From Nereocystis luetkeana (taxonomy: Eukaryota; Sar; Phaeophyceae; Laminariales; Laminariaceae): 64,000 bases of DNA. The notes beneath the pieces are model-generated. The model was not told the DNA's origin, made no database searches, and saw only the letters and a program-made list of their open reading frames with translations. The DNA lies in NCBI GenBank assembly GCA_031213475.1, contig JARUPZ010000035.1, forward strand, positions 2,331,453 through 2,395,452, given 5' to 3'. Made by a program: the position numbers and the translations under genes. Of this stretch, positions 12,839-21,427 are shown piece after piece; position 1 is the stretch's first letter; each line of letters starts with the position of its first letter.

Positions 12839-15436
12839 CATTGATGTCGGATTACGTAATCACGTCCTTACGGCGAGCCGTATTATCGGCACGTGATCGG
12901 ACTGGGAGGGCGAAATTACGATACGCCGCCAGTCCCGTATGACCCGAAATCGTTACAATCTGTGGGAAACCCCCGCATTATTGCTTCCCAACAGCCACAT
13001 TTGGAAGTTGAGCTTGCGCTGTGACCCTGCGACCTGCTGCGATGCACGACTGCACAACCTGTGGCGCCTGCACACATCGAGGGTACATTTCCGTGCCACT
13101 TGGAGTTTTTCGTCGATAGGAAGAAAAAACTAGATGCAAGTTCTATTAGCACGGAAACGGGCGGAGGGGTCGGTTTACGCCAAGAACATTTTGAAAACAA
13201 CTATTGTTCGGCAGCCCTTTTCGTTAAAATTTGTATGCCTCGATAGATTCAACCTGTTACTCATGACTCCCGGCTATAGGCCCCGAGCAGGGCGGTCTCC
13301 GTTGTTGGTGTCATGCTGACGGGACCGACGGAGGCTTACAGCTTACAGCAGCAGTGCCACGGCGCTACAGCACGAACCTAAGCAAAAGGTTTTATGCGGC
13401 CTCATGCAGGATATACAATCCGTACACGTATAAGTATAAAGCCGGTATGTATTACCACTCTGTCCATAAATATAAGCAAATTTCACATACTAACATTGAA
13501 TGAAAACGTTCCTTCTGTTTAGGGACAGAGTGGTACATGTTATCATGTGACGTTCATTCTTCCCTCACTCACCACGTACTGCGTGCACATGATACTACTG
13601 TAAAGTACCGTACCGTACACTCACCTCGGACAAATCATGATCTATCTGTCGGAAGATAGATGATCTAGTTCATCACCTGCCGTTGTGAGCGGTTGTGCGG
13701 GACCCGCATAGCACAAATCCAAACCAAGAAAACGTGTCCTACGTACCATACGCCAATCGTGCGCGTTCCACACACGGCTTCCACCCGGCAACATGAGCTA
13801 TCATGCGTAGATGATGCACACCAGGAGTCTATTATCTGCCTTGGAAAATGTTTCGATGTGTCTAGTACGGAGGAATCGATGGTCTGTCTGTCCCGAGGTG
13901 TGCAAGTTCTGTGACCCTCGTTCTTCTGTGCCACCTGCATACCGTCTCGGTAAAGGTTCTCGCGACCCTCCGCACGGCGCATTCCAACGGGGAGGCACAT
14001 GCGGGCGTGGACGTGGACGGCGACGCGATCGACGACAAGACCGCGGAGGGTGTGGTGGACCTCATGTCCACGAAGGAGTCGGCGCTGCGCTTGGCCGTTG
14101 ACGCGGCCGTAACAGTGCTCAGGGTGAGGGCAGAGCGGTCTTGGCTTTGGTCTTAATTTACTTTTTAGGCATCCTCTTTTGTGTTTTCTTGTTCGTCTTT
14201 TTTTTCGCCTTTTTTTCTGTTGTACTATTAATACTACTGTTATTCAGATTTTTACTTCCTTCCGTTTTTTTTTCTCTCTGACGTTTTGTTTTTTCCTTGA
14301 TTTTGTTCTTCTGTCTGTTGTGGCTCTTTCAAATTTCTCGCTTTTTTTCTGGCTTTCATTCGTTTTGGGCTTGCTTGGCTTTGTTTCTTGTTTCTTGAGT
14401 TTTGGATTCTTGTTGACGGTCTACAGTAGTTGTATGTTGCGCGTTTGACAAAAATCGTTCGGGTTCTTCCGTTTCATTTGCTACGGGTGGGCGGAAAGAG
14501 TCGCTTGTGTTTTTGCCTGACACAATGCTACAATACTTGCGTTTTCGCTTCCTATGCTCGGGATGAGAGCGACTTTTTTTCTTTTTTCTTTTTGGTGTCT
14601 TGATGACTGGGTGCGGTGGTTTTTGTCGTTTGTCTTTAGAGGCTTGGTCGTCTTGAGTTTCGTCGCCTTTAGTTTTTTTTTTCGTTGAGGGGCAGGTTAT
14701 ACGTATCGTAGCACTTTTTTTTTGCTGGACAGCCGTGTATTGCTTGTATTTCAGCAACGTGTTTTTTGCAGCGAGATGTGCACACTTCCAAAACTGCAGC
14801 AGTCGTACTAGCATGGGTTGCATGCGGTTGGGCATGCGCTTCCTACAGCACCGTATCGCACGGGTGATGAAATAACACACCCCCTTGACCGAATTTCAGA
14901 GCCGGTTTTCTTGACAACGGGGAGAGCGTAAAGTTGATGAGCGACGCGTCTATGGAAATGTATCTCGACGAGATATTTCCAAAGCGGCCATTTTTGTTGT
15001 GGGTGCCCCCCTTATGGCATGCTTTGGAGAAAATTGGCTCCGAAATTCGTCCCAAGGGGTGTGTTATCGTATCACCCGTGTGATAGGGTTGTAGTAGGGT
15101 ATGTGGTGACAAGGTACCGTAGATTGAAATGTGCACCGCCAATGAACAACTGGATCCCGTGGGTTGAAGATTTCAAACTTTTTTGCGCGTATTTATCTCC
15201 ATGCCGCGGATGATGCCTCCTGTATAAAAAAGTTGTCCATGTGGTGCATGCTTATATAGCCCTTTCTATAACTTGTTGGGACCCACTTCCCGTAAATTGA
15301 TCGCCGTCCACTGATCCCCGTGGGTTCTGTTGTGTGTTGTGTGTCATCGCGCACGCGCGTTGAACAGGTGGATCAGATCATCATGTCCAAGCAGGCGGGT
15401 GGACCGAAGCCAAGAGCGCCTCAGCAGGACGATTAG
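303..15436 (+). CDS. CCT8: T-complex protein 1 subunit theta (CCT8), N-terminus off-window
   Basis: Theta subunit of the cytosolic group II chaperonin TRiC/CCT, an ATP-driven folding ring for actin, tubulin and other proteins. Ten exons lie at 303-476, 1894-2096, 3299-3463, 4533-4658, 4895-4972, 9118-9368, 10805-10955, 12252-12347, 13956-14123 and 15368-15436. Joined, they give about 493 residues colinear with CCT-theta from GMNK to the end, against about 548 in animals, so roughly 50 N-terminal residues lie upstream of the window. Visible family motifs are GMNK, TSDGATIVRE, GDGTS, TETKGTVLI, VPGGGATE and AAVTVLRVDQII. All phases close. Nine introns are visible, the longest about 4.1 kb (4973-9117). 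One junction uses a GC donor. The tail after VDQII is short and ends in two acidic residues. Theta rather than another CCT subunit is chosen from HPAAKM, MQEQE and the tail. Confidence 0.95.
862..1012 (+). repeat. Retroelement 3' fragments ending in GAGT(AC) + poly-C
   Basis: 862-958 matches the 3' part of the LINE-like fragment at 30420-30512 (GGAGTAGGAACGGTGCTCCG, then GGTCAA and GAGCAACAAATGAG). It is followed by the R1 tail (GGTCATACGACTACG, CATGCATGATAATGAGTAC) and C-rich runs. Long runs of C also precede it at 847-862. Confidence 0.65.
1143..1219. repeat. Short (~77-bp) inverted-terminal repeat, family g
   Basis: Ends are AGTACTAAGAACC and GGTTCTGATTTC, with TGGTGTGTAAAACATGGGGG inside. 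Related copies are at 2484-2562, 26601-26678 and, reversed, 27486-27556. Confidence 0.5.
1339..1657 (-). repeat. tRNA-derived SINE-like repeat, copy e1
   Basis: About 320 bp, nearly repeated at 55010-55325. On the minus strand it begins near 1657 with a tRNA-like head. An A-box-like TTGGTAGGTGG is followed 30-40 bases on by the B-box-like GGTTCAAGTCTCACC. A body containing ACCACGGCTTGTCCAGAAGC follows. A fragment of the body recurs near 33200-33285. The head plus an unrelated body repeated at distant sites is the usual SINE design. Confidence 0.65.
1894..2096 (+). CDS. CCT8: CCT8 exon (equatorial to intermediate domain)
   Basis: Acceptor CAG at 1891-1893, donor GTGACT at 2097. It starts with two bases that complete glycine, followed by ELLKLAAELL and 57 more codons ending SKQYGFE. 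It aligns to the LLELAEELL...SKQYGNE region of CCT-theta. Confidence 0.93.
2484..2562. repeat. Family g short repeat
   Basis: AGTAATCAGAACC to GGTTCTGAATAC. It lies directly beside the family a MITE at 2565-2670, so two mobile elements are stacked in this CCT8 intron. Confidence 0.5.
2565..2670. mobile_element. Family a MITE (copy a12)
   Basis: Ends are TTTCGGGGGACCATAG and the inverse CTCCCCCGTAA, flanked by TA. The interior is A/T-rich (GTAAAAGCAGCGAAATATAT). It matches the 105-bp consensus seen at 11373, 17151, 22274, 27295, 27565, 27829, 32052, 33416, 33532, 34530 and 46907. Confidence 0.75.
2890..3245 (+). repeat. Cluster of R1 repeat 3' fragments with poly-C ends
   Basis: Two longer fragments contain TGCCTGGTCGGTGAAA...CCCGACGTGCTCCGTCC and CATGCATGATAATGAGTAC. 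Short tails (GGCCATGCATGACATA) are each followed by runs of 10-14 C. They fill the intron immediately before the 3299 CCT8 exon. Confidence 0.7.
3299..3463 (+). CDS. CCT8: CCT8 exon (VENVRVCKMLGG)
   Basis: Acceptor AAG at 3296-3298, donor GTGCGG at 3464, phase 0 at both ends, 55 codons. The segment VENVRVCKMLGG and HVIHGMVV matches the start of the apical domain of CCT-theta. The following GT/GGT-rich sequence is intron although it stays open in frame. Confidence 0.92.
4533..4658 (+). CDS. CCT8: CCT8 exon (apical domain, TETKGTVLI)
   Basis: Acceptor GCGCAG at 4527-4532, donor GTGGGT at 4659, 42 codons in phase 0. It encodes KVAVFACGLEASSTETKGTV and EELMSYNK, typical of the theta apical domain. 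Confidence 0.93.
4895..4972 (+). CDS. CCT8: CCT8 exon (26 codons)
   Basis: Acceptor CAACAG ends at 4894, donor GTGAGG starts at 4973. It encodes GEEKVVEDAMKSISDAGTKV and IIAGGT, the helix-strand pair of the apical domain. Phase 0 at both ends. Confidence 0.92.
5562..5645 (+). repeat. tRNA-like SINE head / tRNA pseudogene
   Basis: GGTTCAAGTGGTTAACC resembles a type II tRNA A-box region, and GGGTTCGAGCCCC is a near-perfect B box with a CCTGG/CCAGG T-arm. The acceptor arms pair poorly and no clean anticodon arm is evident. A short A-rich segment follows. I read it as a SINE head or dead tRNA, not a working tRNA gene. Confidence 0.5.
5757..5905 (+). repeat. Family h repeat
   Basis: AGGCACGTACCGT, then CTATGTGACCCCGGATCTGA and a purine-rich stretch ending in an AAAT microsatellite. 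Copies are at 22480-22660 and, partly, 22975-23120. Confidence 0.5.
6868..6990. repeat. CCCGA-rich degenerate repeat
   Basis: Repeated CGACC/CCGAC pentamers (for example ACCCGACCCGACCCGAC), decaying rightwards. Simple sequence within a CCT8 intron. Confidence 0.6.
7499..7593. mobile_element. Family b MITE (b1)
   Basis: A palindromic element of about 95 bp. ACCCATTTAGGACTGCAG pairs with the inverse CTGCAGTTCTAACT, and the inner arms carry CCCCGTTTGGGG and GTCCCCAAAACGG. Confidence 0.7.
8064..8336 (+). repeat. Full-length R1 repeat with duplicated 46-bp head
   Basis: The head GAAGCTGTCATCCGTGTGCA occurs at 8069 and again at 8115. Then come GCTTGGTGCAAGCAATGTCT, GGTCGGTGAAAACCCGACGT and ATGCATGATATCGAGTAC followed by C. 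It is the best preserved R1 copy in the CCT8 gene. Confidence 0.75.
9118..9368 (+). CDS. CCT8: CCT8 exon (KWELRRIC)
   Basis: Acceptor AACAG ends at 9117, donor GTGTGA at 9369. It holds 83 codons plus two bases and encodes VSDMCMHFIEKYEMM, SKWELRRICNAV and TPDEMGSCALVEV. It follows the largest CCT8 intron in the window. Confidence 0.94.
9879..10061. mobile_element. 5' part of the CATTCTTATC TIR element
   Basis: Starts GGGACATTCTTATCGGAGAG and continues with GTTTTTTCC, TTTGGAAATAATTGGAGG and CCAATATTTGGGGGGAA, as in the complete element at 40647. No matching right TIR is visible, so the copy is truncated. Confidence 0.6.
10805..10955 (+). CDS. CCT8: CCT8 exon with VPGGGATE, GC donor
   Basis: Acceptor GGCAG ends at 10804. 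It encodes STESLLNDLERAVDD and the ATPase motif VPGGGATEMELA, ending HGESQ. The family alignment puts the 3' boundary at CAG|GCGAGC, a GC donor. The next GT (10972) would add six residues of poor fit. Confidence 0.9.
11001..11119 (-). repeat. R1 repeat, minus orientation
   Basis: Reverse complement of the R1 3' half (CATGGCCGTAGT, CGGGCTTTCAGCGACCAGG, TTGCATCAAGCGC). As expected, its C tail appears as a run of G upstream (10979-10995). Confidence 0.7.
11179..11660 (-). pseudogene. LINE-like retrotransposon 3' end, broken by a MITE
   Basis: On the minus strand the conceptual protein reads KIDECDMEKYGT and, after the [18 protein letters not shown]. The same peptides occur at 30240-30350 and 40390-40450. 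In the 30-kb copy they follow a CPCGKA...HIVGECE cluster, like the Cys/His motif at the end of non-LTR retrotransposon proteins. It is interrupted at 11373-11484 and has frameshifts. Confidence 0.6.
11373..11484. mobile_element. Family a MITE (a1) with proven TA target duplication
   Basis: The element TTACGGGGGACCATAG...GGTCCCCCGTAA is flanked by TA on both sides (11371-11372, 11485-11486). The unoccupied site survives in the related fragment at 30300-30320 (CTAGGAG) and at 40391, with a single TA. It also contains TACCTGGTA (11430-11438), absent from other copies. Confidence 0.85.
12092..12124 (+). repeat. Poly-C tract of about 30 bases
   Basis: A near-continuous C run just upstream of the 12252 exon, within the intron. 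Assemblies often miscount such tracts. Confidence 0.8.
12252..12347 (+). CDS. CCT8: CCT8 exon (GLDQYAIKKFAEAL)
   Basis: Acceptor GCGCAG ends at 12251, donor GTATGC at 12348, 32 codons in phase 0. The sequence GLDQYAIKKFAEALEVIPR is one of the most conserved CCT-theta segments. Confidence 0.95.
12806..12839 (+). repeat. (TAG)n microsatellite
   Basis: Eleven TAG units in a CCT8 intron. Confidence 0.9.
13622..13900. mobile_element. Family d MITE (d1)
   Basis: Left end CACCTCGGACAAATCATGAT, right end ATGGTCTGTCTGTCCCGAGG, mutually inverted. About 280 bp, with GATCTATCT-rich subterminal sequence and an internal CGGCAACATGAGCTA. It ends 55 bp before a CCT8 acceptor. Confidence 0.7.
13956..14123 (+). 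CDS. CCT8: CCT8 exon (equatorial domain, AAVTVLR)
   Basis: Acceptor AAAG ends at 13955, donor GTGAGG at 14124, 56 codons. It encodes VLATLRTAHSNG, a loop of GVDVDGDAIDD and STKESALRLAVDAAVTVLR. The acceptor lies 55 bp downstream of a family d MITE. Confidence 0.93.
15368..15436 (+). CDS. CCT8: CCT8 terminal exon
   Basis: Acceptor AACAG ends at 15367. It encodes VDQIIMSKQAGGPKPRAP, then QQDD and a TAG stop at 15434-15436. VDQIIM plus the Gly/Pro tail marks the CCT-theta C-terminus. Confidence 0.94.
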   Translation: MDQIIMSKQAGGPKPRAPQQDD

Positions 15437-16095
15437 ATGTCATTCCGCACTACAGCACCGTACCGTGTGTTTGGCTCTGTTTTGCAGGTGGCTTCGTTTT
15501 GCAGCCCTGTCTGCAGCTCGGTCTTGCAGCTCCTGTTTCGCAGCTCGGTCTTGCAGCCCTTTTTGCGCGGCTCCTGTGTTGCAGCTCTGGTTTTGCTTTT
15601 GTCAGTCAGCCGCTGCGAGCTGCTCGCAAGTGGGCGGGCGGGCAGCCGAGACGATCCGGCTATGTACCTTGCACTCTGGCAGTTGGCTTTTGATCGTATC
15701 AAAGGCGAGGGCTGTATGGGGGATGGGAGGGAGAAGGAGAGAGGTCATGATCGGTTTTGATTGAATTCGTTCGGATCTTCTTATTTATTTTTTACGTTGG
15801 CCGTCCGTTTCCTGCCGGAAAAGTTTAATGCCAAGTAACTTGTCCCCGTAACGTGTGAAATGCCTACTATAAAGGTTACACACCACTTGCTTATCATACG
15901 TGTTGTGCGCTGCTGTTTTGGTGAGGGAATGTTTCGGTGGTGATGGGCGCACGGGGGCTGCAGAAGAGGGTGACGGCGCCGCTACACACAAGATCCTTGT
16001 ATTGATAACACTGCACAGTTGCACACAGAAACCTAAATCTGACACTAATTCCAAGTGTTTCGTGCCCGCAACGGGAGTGCAGTCGTAAAGGAGTG

Positions 16096-16189
16096 AACCC
16101 TTTTAGGACTGCAGTCTGTTTTGGGGACAAATCCGTCAAATTCCATGTAGAGTGTCCCCGAAATGGGACTGCAGTCCTAACAGGGTCAA
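16096..16189. mobile_element. Family b MITE (b2)
   Basis: AACCCTTTTAGGACTGCAGT pairs with ACTGCAGTCCTAACAGGGT, with GTTTTGGGGACAAA and GTCCCCGAAATGGGAC inside. Confidence 0.75.
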
Positions 16190-16396
16190 GAGCGATCGGA
16201 GGCCACTCACGGCTCGTCTCAGCGAAGACAGTCGTTATGCTGCAGTCAGTCAGGGCGAGCTGCAAGGGGGGGGGGGGGGGGGAGGAGGAGAAAAGCACGG
16301 CAGTGAGCAGCGACAAACAAAAACACGGCGGCACTTGCTTGTTTTCTCGATCGAGCGGTAACAACTCAACCAGCCCGGCAAATTCTGCACTCGTGG

Positions 16397-16916
16397 GGAA
16401 GTCCGTGCACACTCTCGTTGACCTCTCGTCCTCTTCCACAGTTCCTCATCGCTTGTGCCAGCCAGTACTTTTACGTGCGAGCACGGGATACATATACTTA
16501 AAACTCTGACCGAAAATATAACCCGCACTTGGAATGTGGGGTCAACACCAAACGGTGACTATATTTACGGTCACATGGTGGCACCGTATGTATCGTGGCG
16601 CTCTTTTCGAGTTGGGGTGCGGAATGGATGCTCGATGATGGCCGCCACCAAACACTCAAATATTCAACGTTCACACATCTCGACATACATCCCTGCTGGG
16701 AAGTCCGTGCACTCTCAGTGACATTTCGCCCACTTCCCAGTTCTCCTTTGTGCCAGCCAGCACTTATATGTACTGACGTACCGTACCAGATAGGGGCGTT
16801 TTTTTTTCACCGCTGGGATGCGGAAATAGACTCGATTATAATGGGGTATGACTTTTAGAGCCAATACTGTGGCCCACATACTGTAGCTCTCGATGGCCGC
16901 CACCAAACAATCAAAG
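16397..16916. repeat. Diverged tandem duplication (two units)
   Basis: GGGAAGTCCGTGCAC begins each unit (16397 and 16698), TGTGCCAGCCAG follows, and GATGGCCGCCACCAAACA marks each right part (about 16636 and 16892). The spacing differs by tens of bases, so the copies carry indels. Confidence 0.65.
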
Positions 16917-17150
16917 AGCTTAAGCTTTATTTTTACCAATCCGTCGGAGGATAAAAAAAAAAAAAAAAAAAAAAATCAAATATCCGACGTGTTCATAACT
17001 CGATTTCCTCTGCTGCTGGTACTTTCACGATGGTACTCGCACGGTTGCTGCATTCAAGTTTGAGTCGAAACCAAAGAGGCTCTATACGATATCATACCTG
17101 GTACGACTACGGTATACCTAAAAACCAGGTACCAGTTACTTCTACTATTA

Positions 17151-17255
17151 TTACGGGGGACCATAGTTAGTAAGACCAAATATTTCTGGTAAAAATAGGG
17201 AAATATATTGGTTTTTGTGTTCACCGTAGGTCCTATTAACTATGGTTCCCCGTAA
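17151..17255. mobile_element. Family a MITE (a2)
   Basis: TTACGGGGGACCATAGTTAG to CTATGGTTCCCCGTAA with flanking TA. Very close to consensus length. Confidence 0.8.
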
Positions 17256-17697
17256 TATGTACCAGTAATCTGTAAGTAATAACCTACCTGGTATGTTCGG
17301 TACGCGTACAGCAGCAAACGCAGTAGTACGGCGACGTCCGACGACTTGTTCATGCACGCTTGCTACCAAAAGAATACCTGGTACCAATCTTCGATACTAG
17401 TACCGGGTATTACGTACTTCCTATCATCTGCACTGCTCGGGCGATTCCGGCCACGTTCTAGTGGTGCGAGGGTGCATAAAGCACCGAGAACGGACAACGG
17501 CAAGAAAGGCATGATACGCCGAGGCTTGAGCCTCGACGTGGATGGCAGAGCCGAGCACGCGGCGGGAGGGGGGCGAGGGGGGGGGTGTTTTTGGTGGCGA
17601 AACGCGTAACGATACGACTGATCAATGTGATCATGTTGGCTGATTTTATGCCCGTTTTGTTTTTTACCCTTAAAAGAAGAAAGGCGACACGCGAAAC

Positions 17698-17787
17698 GCC
17701 CTTTTAGAACCGAAGTCCCGTTTTGGGGACAAACCACTCAAATTTCAAGTAGTTTGTCCCGAAAACGGGACTGCGGTTCTAAAGGGA
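17698..17787. mobile_element. Family b MITE (b3)
   Basis: The most symmetrical copy. CCCTTTTAGAACCGAAGTCC and GGACTGCGGTTCTAAAGGG form nearly perfect arms around CTCAAATTTCAAG. Confidence 0.78.
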
Positions 17788-18117
17788 ACTTATCTGGGGT
17801 GGTACGAACAGTGCTATCGCAGTACGAACTGATCTGTTACAAGCAGCGACAAGCGCTGAGTGCTGCTGCTGATTCACAGCAGTGCTCAAGTCGTATCTTC
17901 GTTCAATCCCCCCCCCCCCCCCGGTTCTCGTGGTGGATCTGCATGATGCATGATCTCATATCTGCAGGGGGACGAAACGTCCAAACGTGTGGAACGAACA
18001 ACAGCCTTTTGAAATTCAACGAAAACCAAGTTTGTAATTTTTAATTTTTGGTACGAGTTTGTTTTTTCGTTTGGTTTGTTCTCGCTTGCTTGGTGGGTGC
18101 GCCACACGGCTACAGCC

Positions 18118-18296
18118 ATGCCTAAGCGAAAGAAGCACGAGTGTGCGACCGCGTCCTCGCAGTCGGTTCCACCTCCACTTCCTGCCGCGATACTGGGCCC
18201 CCGGAGGGTGCTCCCCGACTTCAACAATCTGGAGAAGCTGCTGGATTTGCTGAGGACTTCCAAGCGTATCGTCGTTCTCACTGGAGCAGGCATCAG
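18118..18296 (+). CDS. SIR2: Sirtuin exon 1 (start to TGAGI)
   Basis: It starts MPKRKKHEC and ends inside the serine codon of TGAGIS. The donor is AG|GCAAGA (GC type). An in-frame ATG 14 codons upstream exists; 18118 is preferred for its context and the basic N-terminus. Confidence 0.88.
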
Positions 18297-21200
18297 GCAA
18301 GACTGCGTACGTAGGTTTAGCAGTCTATACCACGTCCTGGGGCGTAAGGGCGGCAAGCAGAGAGGTGGATCCGGGAAGGGATTAGCAGAGGTGTCCGATG
18401 GTCCGACCTTTGGTCGTGTCGGAAAGAGGACAGAGATAATGGGCACCTAGTGAAGGGAATGCCGATGTTGCGTTCCTTTCGACATGGAGTAAACTTTTGC
18501 GCATCTCGGACAGATCATCGATTCCCATTTGATGATCTAGATCTTTCAGAGCAGACATAACCCTGATCTGTATAATCTAGCTCACGTTGCCGTGTGGTAG
18601 CCATATACTCTGCATGATCTAGGACATGTTTCCTGGCTTAGATCTGTCCTATACAGATCCTGCACCGCACCTCAGAACGGCAGGCTAGGATCTACAGACA
18701 GTAGATGGTCTAGTAGTAGATCGTGATCTGTAAGAAAGTGTGGAAGTTTGCATCAACGTTTTGGCGACAGACAAACTACTTGAAATTTCAGTAAGACTCG
18801 TGTTGATGATACTGCACTTTTACAGCAGTTGAAATGTTTTTCCGGCGGCAACATACTTGACTATAGTTTTGGTTCAACAGCATCGCACGGCAAGCAGCTA
18901 GTCCCGAAGTCCTCCGCAGTCCTGCAGAGTTTCTTGAAGCCTGTCCTGTGAACACCGCGGACTCGTTTTGGCGATGAGGCGATGCGATAAGAGCTGCTGC
19001 TGGAGCAGCAGCAGCAGTTGATATTGTTCTCGTATACCTGGTACAATTATTATTAATAATAGGGTCGTACGCTGTATAGCTACATAGCTACACAGAGTAC
19101 AAATACGTATTCATAGTCTTGTTACCCAGCCTTTTGCTAGGCACGTCACGCAGCATTATAATGCTGAGGCTATCGACCTTTTTTGCGGGTTCACCAACCA
19201 GCAACGGTTACCTCTGCCTACTGCTGTGCCGACGCTCCAATCCTATCACACCTCGGGCGGATCATCGATTCTCACAGCAGTTCATGATCTAGATCTTTCA
19301 AGGAAGATGTATTCCCGATCTAGTGCGATCTAGCTCATGTTGCGGGGTGGGGCCTAAATAATCTTCATGGTCCGCGTGGCACGTGTTCCCTTCGTTGAAT
19401 TATGTAATACAGTATGCAGATATCATAGATCATGCACAACCTCTCACAACGCCAGGTGAGGAACCATTCATAGATAATCCTCGTACAGCAGTTGTAGATC
19501 CTCCTGATCTGTCCGACGTGCGAAGCCTATGCAGTCGCACGCACCTGAGAGCCTATCTCAAATATCGACGGACACAACGAATCCTGGGAGTGCGTGACGT
19601 CCCTGTTTCTTACAGGCGTTTCTCAAAGTTGCGCCACATACATGGGGATGCAACCTACAGCAGCGCTGCAGACACCAGGCATGCGACGTGCGACCGCACG
19701 ATAAGTCATCATACAGCAGTAGCTCCGCGGCTGAGGTCTGGCCCTTTCGATCCCGCACGCGTTCATCGGTACAAACGGGATGGGCACCACGAGAGAAAAA
19801 CAGCCAAACGTCGGACAGATCACCTATCCTCCCTTGCATGGATCTACATGCAGATCGTTCGGGGCAGATCGATATCCTGATCTGTGTGATCTGGTGCATG
19901 TTTTCCGCTGGAAGCCGCATAATCTGCATGCTCTTATCATGTGTTTCCTCGGTTGGATCTGTGATGTACAGATCCTGCGCAGCATCTCATAGCGGCAGGT
20001 CAAGATCCAGACGGCATACAGCAGGAGTAGACAGATATATCATGATATGTCCGGTTAGTGAAAAAAACTCAGCATATAGAGAAAAGTGAGGCTTGCGTGT
20101 GTAGGGACGCCACGAAAGAAAAAATTGACCCACTTTTTTTTTCGTTGAGGAGGAGAAAATGGACCAAAGAAAATCACGATTTAACCCTTTTGGGACTGCA
20201 GTCCCGTTTGGGGGACAAACCAGTAAAATGTTATGTAATGTGTCCCCACAACGGGACTGCGGTACTAAGGGGGTTGAATAAACCCTGTGTGGTGTTGAAG
20301 ATAACGAACGACGGAAACAATGGTTAGTGGCTCGTTGGTATTTTTTTTTCAACCATCTACGAGCAGCACGGGTGAGGTCACAGGTCACGTTTGCGCCTCG
20401 GTGTCGTACGACTCCCCTGCATTGCAAGACTCGGACACCAATTTGTGCCATGCCCCAACCGCGCAGTGACTGCTTTGCTGTTCGCTGTATAATAATATTA
20501 GTAGTCGTCAAGTTCGTTGTCGGTTCTCCCCTTTGATGCCCCCAAGAGGATTGTCGCGCGATGCGAGCGTTCACCTCTTGGAGGCTTGCACACCGCCCCG
20601 CCGCACTCATATAGACCAGTTCTCGGACCCCCCCCTCCCCGCCCCCCCCGGGTTTATGGCCATACCGCCATGCATGATATCGAGTACACCTCCCCCGCGC
20701 GCTTGGTGCAAGCAATGTTTGCCTGGTCGGTGAAAAACCGACGTGCTCCGTCCAGGCATTGTGGGGATGCGAGGGTCTATGGTCATACGACTACGGCCAA
20801 GCGTGATAATGAGTACACCCCTCCCCCCCCCCCTTCAGCGACACGGCTGGGAGGTAAAATTCAACCATGCGACCACAGGGGTCTGGCCTAGCGCGGCGTG
20901 TTCAGCAAGGTCTATGACCTTCAAACATTTAGCCGGAAATATACCTTGAGGGGAGGGGGGGGGGGGGTAGGTGAGCTGATCTCTGTGCCGTAGCGCGGTG
21001 CTCTGGCCTCCATGATGAGAACGCGCGGAAGGCGTTATACCGCGTGTCCTCGTCTGGCATTTGCCTGGCAAAGACGGGGGACAAGCGGTCTAACGCTACC
21101 GCGCGTTCTTGTCCTGGAGATTAATCACCGCTCCGCCGCGCACAGGTTTCGGCTCACGGACTCTCCCCTCCTCTTTTGTTGTCTGTGCGGTTGAATCTTG

Positions 21201-21396
21201 AAGGTCGCAGATCCTGCGGCACGGCACGCTGCGCCAGACCCTGCGGTGGTGTGGCCGAATTGTACCTTCCAGAGCAGCGCCCGTGGCTCTTGCGGTCCCG
21301 CGGCATTGGCATTGCGACGGACCCAGCCGTGGTCCTGAGCACGTTAGTTTTTTCCGTGCTGTGTATTCTCGATTTGTTTTTCCCACCATTTTTTTC

Positions 21397-21427
<31 letters not shown>

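Larger units (their letters stand above)
15437..18117. other. Spacer between CCT8 and the sirtuin gene
   Basis: It holds the CCT8 3' flank, with a degenerate tandem of GCAGCTCGGTCTT-like units at about 15487-15612, and a family b MITE (16096-16189). A degenerate ~250-300-bp duplication follows (about 16397-16665 and 16699-16915), ended by an A run at 16951-16974. A family a MITE (17151-17255) and a family b MITE (17698-17787) complete it. No additional gene is recognised. The sirtuin promoter must lie at its right end, but no TATA or other element can be assigned. Confidence 0.7.
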